From NCBI GenBank assembly GCA_029378245.1, contig JARKIF010000016.1, forward strand, positions 930,001 to 994,000: a stretch of DNA of 64,000 nucleotides, read 5' to 3'. The position numbers and the translations under genes are program-made. Positions 49,640 through 59,825 of this stretch are shown here, piece after piece. The notes below the pieces were generated by a model. The model saw only the letters and a program-made list of their open reading frames with translations, made no database searches and was not told the DNA's origin. The stretch's first letter is position 1; every line of letters begins with the position of its first letter. This DNA comes from Roridomyces roridus. Taxonomy: Eukaryota; Basidiomycota; Agaricomycetes; Agaricales; Mycenaceae.

Positions 49640-50320
49640 TTCTATGAGTCGGGCGGTTACCGCGTGAGCACGGGGAGAGTTCAAACAGCATGTCCCGGGT
49701 GGGGAGTGGAGGTGGAGGTGAAGGTGAAGGTGAAATAGCGCCGAGCGATCGTGTTGTGCTGATCCTGGCGAGGACGCTAGGGCTTTGAGCGGCAGGGAAG
49801 GCGGGGAGGAGAGCCGGGATGGAGGAAGCGCCACAGAGGATGGCGGAAACTTCCAGTAGCACCGGAGCCCTGAGCAAAGGTCGTCGTCCCGGCGCTACAC
49901 GGCACTCCTGTGTACATTGCTTGTTGTGCGAAGGTGTTTCGTGGTGGCATGACATGAAAACGCCGCGGCGTGCACGGCGCAGCACGAAACGGGGAAGCAG
50001 CAATACCAGGACGTGGGGCGGAGGTGAAGGAGACGGCTCCAGTCGTCCAGCAGCGCCCGAGGGTTCCCAGAAACGACAGTGATAATGGGAGAGTTACAAG
50101 CATGTCACTCTGCGGTGTGGATTGGCGGTGGTGCCCAGATCGTCGAGGACGATGGTGGTATCGTGGCAAGAGGAGCTTCCCGATTGGGAATAATTGATCC
50201 GCTGCTGTGAAAACATGGCCTGTTAGGTACGCTTCATGTCAACAAATTAAGCTACCTACCGGGTCCCGAAGGTACGCGAACGTAGCTTCCTTAGGTGAAG
50301 CTGGAATGACTCCGAATGAG
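49640..50320 (-). repeat. right arm of an internal inverted repeat
   Basis: Reverse complement carries ACGAAGCGTACCTAACAGGC, GATCAATTATTCCCAATCGG and CCATCGTCCTCGACGATCT, matching the left arm in the same order. The arms are 2 kb apart and clearly diverged, so this is an old head-to-head pair of repeat copies. Confidence 0.6.
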
Positions 50321-51679
50321 GCGTCGGGGGCGCATCAGGAAAAACCACAACTGCCATTTTCTTGACAATCAGCGAGAATCCGAGAATCTTGAACACGGAA
50401 TGATAATGCCGAAACGCCGGAACAATTAGCGAAAAATGTCGGGTCTCAAAATCTAGGTGTCGGGGATGAAGCCACGGATGCTTGTACTGAAAGCCACATC
50501 AGCAGTTCCCTCTGAGAATTGGCCCTGATGCTTCGTACCAGCCTCTGTGGTTGAACTTCATGCTGTTTGAAATGCCAAGTTGTTTGCCGAGAGCACGTAA
50601 CAGGTAACGGAACGGTTAACGGAACGCGGCGTTCGATCGCCGCGTGGTGTTGGTTGACCACCGATTAATATCAGAAGACAAACTGTCAACGCCCTTCTCT
50701 TCCTCCCCTCATCTCCCCTCGTCTTTCCCCACTACCGATACCTCACTTGCGCCTTGGGTGCCTCGTCCCGTCCAACTCCGTGAAAGCAAGTCCCTCTCAA
50801 TGTCCTTCTTCCCTCATTCACCTGCCTCACAAACATGCCACCCCCGTCGATTCGCACTTGTAGGGTTTGCATGTCTGGGGGGTGCGTGTTCTAGCTACTC
50901 CTGCCAAATCATTTCACATATGCATGTCTGGTAGCGCACGGCGAGCGATGCCGTCCTCTTGGTAACCATCTCCGCTGTCCAACGACGGCTTTCATGGGTT
51001 CGGTGGGTGCGTGTCGTTTCTTCCTGCTGCTGCATGCCCCTCCCAAATCCTTTGACTCACGGATGTTCTGCAGGTATGACGAGCCCGTCGCTCCAGTGCC
51101 TATCTCGGCTATCCCTTCAGCCTCATCAACATATCCTTCCGTCACCGCACCGACAGGTGAGTCATCGTTCATTTACCGAATTCTCTCAATTCTGATGCTG
51201 CGCCGGGACGGCTACCCCGCATACCATCGCCGCTGCCGGGGTTCTTGGCCCTTGATAACATCTGGTATGCTGTTCTTTCAGGCAAGACACACCCACTTAT
51301 GTGTTCTGCAGTGTTTAGCTTGAGGACACTCTCTGTGCGCCGCTTGGCCTTGGGGGTTTTCTGGTCCGTTGATTGTCATTTTGACTCCATTGATTACTCA
51401 TTCTGCTGTGTACAGTCCCGTCTACTTATTCATCAGGAGAATGGACAGGCCGGTTTCAGATGTAAGAGGTAGCTTTTAGTTCACGTCCTTAGTCAAAGCT
51501 GTATTTGCTAGTCCGCTTAATATATGTCATCTTCGTGTTCACTGGTACACTGAATGCTCTTGCCAATGGTCTGACAAGCCTCTCCAAACCTGCAAAATTG
51601 CTCAACATTCATAGACATTCAGTGGTAAATTGGCTCCAAATTATCGGCACTTAGACATGGGGAAAATCCCGGTGATACG

Positions 51680-53560
51680 CAGCGTCACGCGCACTAGTGT
51701 ATAGTAGATAGCTCGAGTAGGTAATGTCCTAGAAGTAGACCGCGAAGCGATACAACTCCACAACACACTAACCACACAACACACACAACACACACACAAT
51801 TCCTTGACTAGCACGCTGACACCTAACGGTTGAGTTCGGGGTCGTCTGAAGTATACAGATAAGACTGATACTCCGCGGTTTGGTTCTCGGAAGCTTGTAG
51901 GTTGATTCTCGAGGTTTCACACCAAGTTCAATGTCTTTGAACTAAGAGGAATCTCTTGACTGGTTTGTAGACTGCTCACAACGAACACGAGGTTACGATG
52001 TTAAAAAGGTTTTATATTTTATTGACCGAAACACACAATATCCAAACACCAATACAACTTCGATACAACACGAAGAGGCACTATAGCACAGAGGGCAACC
52101 CACTACCCCTTAAGTATGTTACTATAGCTGACCCAAGTTGAACCAGAGCTCGGGTGCCTTTGATATTGCGTCTAAGCTAAGAGAAATGATACAACAAATC
52201 TCCGCGGAAGTCACAAGACTGCACTATAACCACAGATCAAGCTTCGACCCAATGTCTAGGCAAGAAGGCGTACAATGCAATGCTGCAAGGGCGGGATCTA
52301 CAGGCCTTATATACTACTCCCTACTGATCTGATGATATAACTACTATTACGCGCCTGCCGTCCCTATTTCCGTACTTTCCCTATAACCCTAGGTGTCCTG
52401 TCACCTATATTACATCCCCTCGAACCGCTTCGCGTGGTTCTGCTGCTTATGTCGCTGCTTGGCCCGTCTGATCGGTGGTCATGCCGTCTTGGCATTCGAG
52501 CCGATTGGCCTGGTAATTTGATTCCGTCGTTTCATTACACTCTCTTGCTGAGCCAGCGCTCATTATGACTATAGCCCTCGACCCAGGTCCATAAATAACC
52601 TCGGTCCGCCATCTTCGTCATTCAAGGCTTACTCCTGGCATATTCTGTCAGACGCGATCATCGCTCTGATCGTCTGCCGTGACTCCGCCGCTTTCCATGA
52701 TCATGATCGTACTCGGATCAGTTCTCGATCATACTAGTGTGCCTGCGCGAGTTCGACTCGCCCACTCGTCATCTCTTTTCTGGGTGTCTCTTTAATACCG
52801 GAACGAATGGTAGTATTTCCTCCAACTCGCCTACACGAGCCACTCTGTTTGTATACATATATATAGACTTATACCGGTCCGCGAGGTACTCCGCGAACCT
52901 TGCCATAATAGTACTGCGCGTCCGCGCAACCTTCGTCTTTGCTCTGTAGCTAGTCTAGCTCATTTCTGAATACACCTGGGCTTGGTATATCTCCTTGGGT
53001 ATGGTATCTCCACAAGTAGTAGTCCCCGCGAACCGCCTATTGGAGTCACTACAACCGACCACTTGAACGAATAGCCAAGCGTAGTGTACTGACGACTTGT
53101 ACTTGTCTCATTAATACACGAATAGTGACACGGAGCTCAGTCCTATCCCTTATGGTATATCACCTGACAGAGGCATTGGTGTGCGCACCAAAACAGCTAA
53201 ATAGCCAGATTTCACGCGTGCGAAATACGCAGTCGTATCACCGGATAATCCGACATTCTGTTCAATTTGTTGGAAGATGTTGCTAATTGTCTATCTCAGG
53301 TTTTCCTGATGGGAACGTCCCGACACGGCGGTTTCGTTCGTGTCAGGCCTCAGATTATAGATATTGGCTGTGAGTTGCCGCTGACTCTTCAATACCATCG
53401 TTTATAGCCGACTATAGGCTCTCAATTCAAGACACTGCCGTTTCCGCACCAGTTACTAGTAGCTCGGGTTATCGTCCCCACCCCCATCCTCCCGCAGTAG
53501 ATCCCCGGCATTCACTGGATTCTACTCTGCGTGATCTCTCTCAAGTTCTCATTCAGCCAT
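51680..53560 (-). mobile_element. LTR-retrotransposon-like non-coding remnant
   Basis: Read on the minus strand this stretch has promoter- and terminator-like signals in LTR order: TATATAAGG near 52310, then AATAAAATATAAAACC near 52020, and AC/CA microsatellite DNA near 51780. AT content and style differ from the neighbours. There is no gag or pol frame, no identified second LTR and no primer-binding site, so the call is tentative. Confidence 0.3.
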
Positions 53561-55636
53561 CATCCTTCTGTGGTGCTCTCGGGGTCCCAGCTGTTGCACC
53601 TTCGCCCCAGCATGACATGTGAAGTTCTTGAACACTAGTCCACAAACCGGGTGCTAGGGTGTCTTTCGCTCCAACCACGGTATCGCCCCGGCTGCACACA
53701 TTCTGCTCCCAAGTCCTCAGCCATATCCATTCTCCGCAGACGCGCTTCCGTGTCTCGTTGAGGGTGTGGCTTAGCCCTTGTGGAAGCATGTCTTGTTTCA
53801 GATAAGAGTGTTACCGTACATGGGGTTAGAAATTGCTCGGAGCCTCTCCCTCTACAAAGATATATCGGGGCTCATACTATCAGAGTTATTGTAATGGGGC
53901 GGAGTGTCGTCAAGTTGGGCTTTGTGTGTCCTCTTTTTACTTTGAATCTTGCCTCCCGTCTCTTCTCATCTCTTTTCCTCCAGATTACATGAAATCGACA
54001 CGGCCCCTGCCCCGGCTTCGCCCCGCCCAGGTCAGCATTGCAGGGTCTGAGGATTAATTACACTCCCCAGCCCGTACACGTATAGTGATGGACCAGCCAG
54101 GCGCTGGATGGGCCGGGATTAATACTGAGCAATGGGGGTGCGACTTTCGTGTTCTTTGAAGTTTGAGGTCCGAATGCTGATAAATGAATTTTCGAATAAC
54201 ACTGCCGCTGGACTCCTTAAGCTTGCCTTGCCTCGGTGAAATGTGGATGCGGAAGCCGCAGGACGCGTCAGATCACGAGCAAATGGAAATGATCGATTTG
54301 ATTGCCCAACCACTTATCAGCCAAACATATGCCTATTGCCGGTACCGGATCTGTGATGCCGAGGATGCCGAGATCAGTTCCGGTGCTCAATACGTTCTGG
54401 TTGTGTGTGTGAAATTCTGCATTGTGTGCGAGGAACAATATATCTTATGGGTGTGTGTGAGGAATTTTGGTATGTGTGTGTGAATTATTAAATGTACAAA
54501 CAGACCGTCATAGGAAGCAAGTGGTGTGCACACAGCACTACACCGAGACACCGCCACAACTAAACCAAGAATTTTCCGAGCGAGAACCAGCCCTCATTTA
54601 TCTAACCTTCAACCTCGGCCGCCACTTCTTCCCATTCTTATCACTCAAACTTATTCCTGTCTCCAACAACCCTTCAGCCCACCGGACCCACTGATTCTTC
54701 GCAATGTCGCGTCTAAGAAAAACCGTCATTCAATGTTTATTGAGTTCAACGCGCAACTCACTCATTGATCGGCCATTTACAGGAATTAACCTCGACTTCT
54801 CGCAAACTGGGGAAACAAATTCTGGATTCAATCGCAGTGAAGAATGCATCCCATTCAGGGATATCGCGCCTTCAAATTCCAGTTCAGCTCAGACATACTT
54901 GGCAAAAAGCACATGGCACGCACCCAACTAGACAACCGCTCTTGACACTAATCTTGTTCAGTTGATTGGCAAGGACACCATCCGACGAAAAGGCAGTTGC
55001 CTCAGGGAACTCGGAAGAATTCTGGAGGAGTGTGTATTTGAGCAGCCGGTAATGAAAACGCTCAAAAGGAAAAACACACCGTGCGGTGGAAATATAACGT
55101 CAGAGACTTGACGTTGGGACAATGCTCGAAAAATTGCGGGCTCAGCACATCAGAAGAACAACATGTCACATCGACGAGTTTCTGGCCGTGGTCGCGTATA
55201 ACTTCCCAGACGTATTCTTTTTCGCCTGCGACAAGAGTCCGAAGGGAGGGTAATCTATCATATCGTATCAAAGAAGTCAGTGTTGGATGTAATGATTGAA
55301 ACGCAACATACCTCATGCGCGACAAGACGCCAAAGAAAGAGGGATCACATTTGGCGACGGTCAAGTCGGTCAAGTTGGGTAGCCCAGCGGACGGTACGTC
55401 CGAGTTGAGGTCAAATGAAACCTCGCATTTCCAAACCAAAGACCTGAGTGCGATCAGGCGGCCGAATACAGCCGGGACGCAGGCAACGACTGCGATAGGC
55501 TGGGGCGCATAATCCGTATGGAGAGCTTTTCCAGAGTAGCCCCAGAACACGTCGCAAGCGTCTCGAAAGCCGCCCAGGTGATGCCTCCCTCGAAGATTGA
55601 TAGATCCAGCCATGCACTCGCGGCCGGAGCGTATGG

Positions 55637-57807
55637 TATGCTGCTCATTTTGTAAAATAAATAAAAGCAGCGAGAGAAGACCTTTTAAGAACGAGAGAGA
55701 GAGAGCAGCGCGAGAGTGGGGATGTTAAGCCATCGTCGAGAGATGATCTAACATCGAGACGCTGGTGAAACAGCGAGACGCGAAAATTGAACCAAGGTCA
55801 GAGAGTGCGGCGAGCATCGAGAGACCTTCCTAAGGGGCTCGAAAGTCGTCCGTCACGGTGGGCGGGGCCATGGCGGACGCGTCGGTCGTCGCGTCGGTCT
55901 TCAATCAAAGGGAGGATCAAAGGATCACCGGGCCGAAGCCGTTACGTACCTTCCCGTCACGCTTACGTCACCCCTCGAGCTCTTCTTCGTTCCCTCACCA
56001 CGGCTTCCGTGCGGCCGTCGGCGTCCAACAACGACCCCTTCACGACTCTGAGTCTGGGATGCTCCTTTAAAACTCGGTGACTTGAGGCCGCCACGCGCCG
56101 TACGCAACGTTAACAAACGGCAGTGGTCTTCGGTCATTGACTCCTTTTGTGACCTTCCACCCGATCTCTGGCACTCTGCCTCATATCCTCTGCTAGCAAG
56201 TCGTTCCAAGGAAATCACATACATGATGATTGCAAGATGGCGGAGCATTCTGAGCACGGAAGGGATAATGGTAGGGCTGAGCGGACTCGGACGCGAGGAG
56301 CATGGCTCCAGCTCGGTACGTGCCTGAAATATTTCTACCTGGTCCGTTCAGGGTATCTCTGGGAAGCGAATCCATGGTGAGATCATTGCCGGAAAGACAG
56401 CCCAAATAACATCGGAAAATGGAGAGGGTCCTGGTCAAGTCCTGGTCCGACTCGGAGAACGGTGAGTCTTCCCAGAGTATCAGGTGCTCAATATTCACTA
56501 ACTTGTGTTTTCAAGAAGACTCAAGCCCACTCACAGATAAACGGACAGCAGACAATATTCCGCGCCTGAACAAGCAGTGGTCCTTCATTGGGAATCATTC
56601 CTGACGGACGACAGGGAGCCGCGTAACTGCGGAGGTCAACGGTACGTGTGCCTCCAGCTCTGTCAAGTCGTGAAGTCCTGAATCTTTACTGATTAATATG
56701 TCGCTAGCACCATCCTCCCTTCAATATTATTCTGGTGAGACTGCAGGGTCGCCGGGATCGGAGAACGAAAAAAACATGTATCCATTTTCCGACCAAACCA
56801 TGGCCCCTCACCGCGTTTGCAATTGGAAATCTTGCTTTTCTGAGATCTAGAGGCAAACCATGTTAGTACACCCTAATTCTTCAAGTTCAATAAACTGGCA
56901 TTGGGCAGGCCAGGTGCCGATCCGGCGGCGCGTTCTTGTTCAACTTCTTGAGCGCGGGCATGAGGTCACGGTTGTCGGAAAAAGCCTTTTTTTATTATAA
57001 TCCAATTATAATCAATTATACACCAATTACAAACAAATAATATCATAATCAAAACAGCCTTTTATAATTGAATTATAATTGAGGAGAATCTACGACCAAG
57101 TGGGCTGGATTTCCCAATCTCGGTGGTAATCTGGTTCACTGAGGCTGCTGTGTGACCTGTGCACTTTCCGGATAGAGCGTGACGTGACCAGCATGTCCCC
57201 AGCGCAGTTTGATTGATTGTTGGCTTTCTCGCATGTTGATCAAAATTGATCACAATCTATTACAATCACTTATCATCCCATAATAGCCACATCCAATTAT
57301 AATTCGGATCACGTTTTTCCGACAGTGGTGGCACTGCAGGGACAGTGTGTAGCTTGGCCCTGTGAACAACGGATCGCAGTGCGCCTAGAACGGTCTCTGG
57401 GGAAGAGAGGAAAGAGAGGAAGAAGACAATGTCGCACGTGAAGGCACGTGATGGAATCGGCACAGTGATCCTTTGATCATCGGCTTGATCGACGACCGAC
57501 GCGACGACCGACGCGTCCGCCACAGCACCGCCCACCGTGACGGATGACTGTCGGGCCCCTTCCGAAGCTCTCTCGATGTTCGCCGCAGTCTCGTCGTAGT
57601 TCAATTTCGGCGTCTCGCTGTTTCAGCAGCGTCTCGATGTTGGATTTTCTCTCGATGATCGCGCGATATCCATCGAATCTCCCACTGATTCTTTCTCTCG
57701 CTCTCAAGACGTCGTCTCTCATATCTCGCTGTTATTGGCACCTGCACGATGTATGTCCCTGGCTCATCTCTCGCCGGTTTTATTTATTTTACAAAGTGAG
57801 CAGCATA
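55637..57807. mobile_element. 2,171-bp long-TIR element with 6-bp target-site duplication
   Basis: The ends are TATGCTGCTCATTTTGTAAA and, on the other side in reverse complement, TATGCTGCTCACTTTGTAAA, both continuing ATAAATAAAA. Similarity of the two arms extends inward about 400 bp, including CATCGAGACGCTG, AAACAGCGAGACGC and GTCCGTCACGGTGGGCGG. The flanks are GTATGG at 55631-55636 and 57808-57813, a perfect 6-bp duplication. Removing the element and one copy restores an open F-box exon. No transposase frame is present. The interior holds gene-like fragments (a Rossmann-type VLVQLLERGHEVTVV at about 56930-56975; IEHLILWEDSPFSESDQDL on the minus strand near 56440-56500), suggesting captured host sequence. 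Confidence 0.85.
56974..57324. mobile_element. AT-rich nested MITE-like insert
   Basis: About 350 bp of very AT-rich DNA (runs such as TTATAATCCAATTATAATCA) with short terminal inverted repeats TGTCGGAAAAA at both ends. It lies inside the 2,171-bp element and interrupts the Rossmann-like fragment right after HEVTVV. The target duplication is not clear (at most GT). Confidence 0.55.
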
Positions 57808-59825
57808 GTATGGCGATTGGGCGAGCAACTCGACGAGACCGGTTGTCTGCGAAAGGATTGTGGTGCTCCACTCGGGTTCAGTTACACGGTCATGCTCTGG
57901 CCCACAGAGCTCGCCCCGGATGATACGAATATGTTGCGCAACAGATGGGTACTTTTCAAGCACGGAGATGAACGTTGAAACGTGTGGTCGACGTAGCGTC
58001 AGGTGCGCATAATAATAGGGCATCCCGAGTTGCTGAAACGCATTGCTTACAAGTTAGAACGAGGTAACTTCGAATGCACGCACCTTGAATAATTTGGAAA
58101 CCAACAACAGCGGGAGCCGGGGATGTGATAGATCCGCGAGGGCAAAGTATAGCACGCGCTTCCAGACGCTCCCCTTAGCCTCTGCGGTTGCCCTAGCCAT
58201 GGGGACGAAGTGAAGACTCAAAGAGATCGATATCCGTGGCGATTCGGAAATGATTTCAGGCGACAACGTCGGTCTGGAAGAAACCCCAATGAGCCCAGGA
58301 GAAGGAAACTAAAGACCGGAAATTACGCTGCGACATCAAACCGTATGAGTGCCTGCAGAGCGGCACTCTGCTTGTGAAGAAGCTTTTTTTTGTGGTCAGA
58401 TTTGACTTGGATGCACCGCAGAGGGCAAGTCTTGAACATTGAGTAGACTGAGATAGCGGCTCGGACATCGGGGACCACGATTGTATGCAGCCTTGAAGGT
58501 TCTGAGAGAGCCTTCAGGAGGAGCGGCCGTTGATTAAGGTAGAACGGTAGGTGCAAAATTGACTGGGTAGGTGCGTGAGTTGGAGTCTTAAGGAACAAAA
58601 GCGACGAACTAGGCGGTCCCACTTGGGAATCGACTCCGACAAGGCAGACAAAAGTTTGGTGACCATCTTATTCTCCGGCGCCCGCCGCGCGAGGTCCCGG
58701 AGAATGAATCGCACAGGATTGATGAGAGGAAGGCCATCGGATAGTCCCGAGGTATTGTCGGAAGAGAAGACCTCCAAAGTGAGCCAGAGATCGGAAATGT
58801 TGGGGGAGGATTTCAGAATGGTGCGCATTGGCGTGCCAAATCCGCCCTCGACGCGTAGGTGTTTGACAAACTGCCCAAATTCGCCGTTCTTGGAAAGGAC
58901 CGCAGCGAGGGCCTTTGCCTGCGCTTTTGAGCGGATGACAACGGTGTTGTATAGCACGTGGCGACGCGGAGCCACGACTTGCAGACAAGGAGGTATGCTG
59001 AAGGCGATTCCAAATACTCGGAAAAGGGAGATTTGTTGGACGTGTCGCATGGCAGCCGATCCCACTGAGGTATTGCCTTGATCAAAGCATCCAACAACTT
59101 TGTAGCCATCTTATTCTCAGTCCGCCCCGCACTTCGTGGTTCCCAAAGTATCAACCGCGTGGGATTGATCATACCAAGCCCAGCGCAGAGGCCGCAGGGA
59201 TTATCTGACGACCAAATGTCCAAATCGATGAAGAGATCGGTGACATCGGGTGAGGATTGCAGAATCGTCCGCAGTGGAGCCCCATATCCTCCCTCGACGC
59301 GCAAATACCTGATAAACCGCCCGAAATCCTTGTTTTTGGATAGGGTCAGGGCGAGCGCCTTGGCCTGGGCTTTCGAGCGGAGGACAACGACATTGTAGAG
59401 GAGAGGCGTCGCGACGCGAAGCCATGACTTGCAAACGAGAAGATACACGGAAGGTGATTCAGAATACGCTGTGAAAGGGGACTTTCCCGACATGCTGGAG
59501 AATTTCTTGTCTGGGACTTTGAGCGCGGGCGAAAGGATCTCTGAGATGATTTCATCTGGGAGTGAATTGGCTGACATTCTGTGCAATAGCTCTTTAACTG
59601 GGAGAAATTGGCTGTGTTTGAATTGAAGCCTCACCTCGGGATGCACGAACTGACCTTCTAGAATCTCAGAACTTGCGTCGAGCGAAAAGGAAAGAAAGAA
59701 AAGAAGTGAATCAATCGTCACACAGACCCAAACAAAGGAAAGCGAAATAGATAATTATTTTTGCTGTTGTACACACTGTATAGAGAAACGTACACATTGT
59801 ACAGCCTAATTTTGTTTTACACGCA

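Larger units (their letters stand above)
46677..54510. mobile_element. 7.8-kb interval bounded by TGACGGTC terminal inverted repeats and TA
   Basis: The left end reads TGACGGTCGGTTTGTACATT then TAATAATTCACACACA. The right end, reverse-complemented, is identical over these 36 bases except one (G to T at position 9). Both are flanked by TA (46675-46676 and 54511-54512), as expected for a TA-targeting DNA transposon. CA-rich sequence follows inside each end (CACACACACACACC left, CACACACATACC right). The interior has no transposase-sized frame and is a mosaic: inverted repeat arms, purine-rich tandem repeats (48040-48160) and an LTR-like piece. It could be one non-autonomous element enlarged by nested insertions, or two related elements with captured DNA between. 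Confidence 0.6.
54598..59577 (-). pseudogene. F-box/LRR-type gene, duplicated internally and split by a transposon
   Basis: The family is clear: MSANSLPDEIISEILSPALK start, SVYLLVCKSWLRVATPLLYN, RSKAQAKALALTLSKN, GMINPTRLIL, then a later part with SHPRLPLLLVSKLFK, PYYYAHLTLRRPHVSTF and, near the end, REVEVNSCKWPINE joined by an intron to RDIAKNQWVRWAEGLLETG. The stop is at 54598-54600. Damage: the segment ending IPQWDRL is followed by a second copy of the N-terminal region; that copy has a 4-base deletion (ACG-TGCTATAC versus ACGCCTCTCCTCTAC), and more frame slips occur near 58615 and 55500. A 2,171-bp element interrupts the exon reading LLAQSPY / APAASAWLDL. A longer N-terminus from 59721 is possible. 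Related intact proteins are F-box receptors of SCF ligases. Confidence 0.78.
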
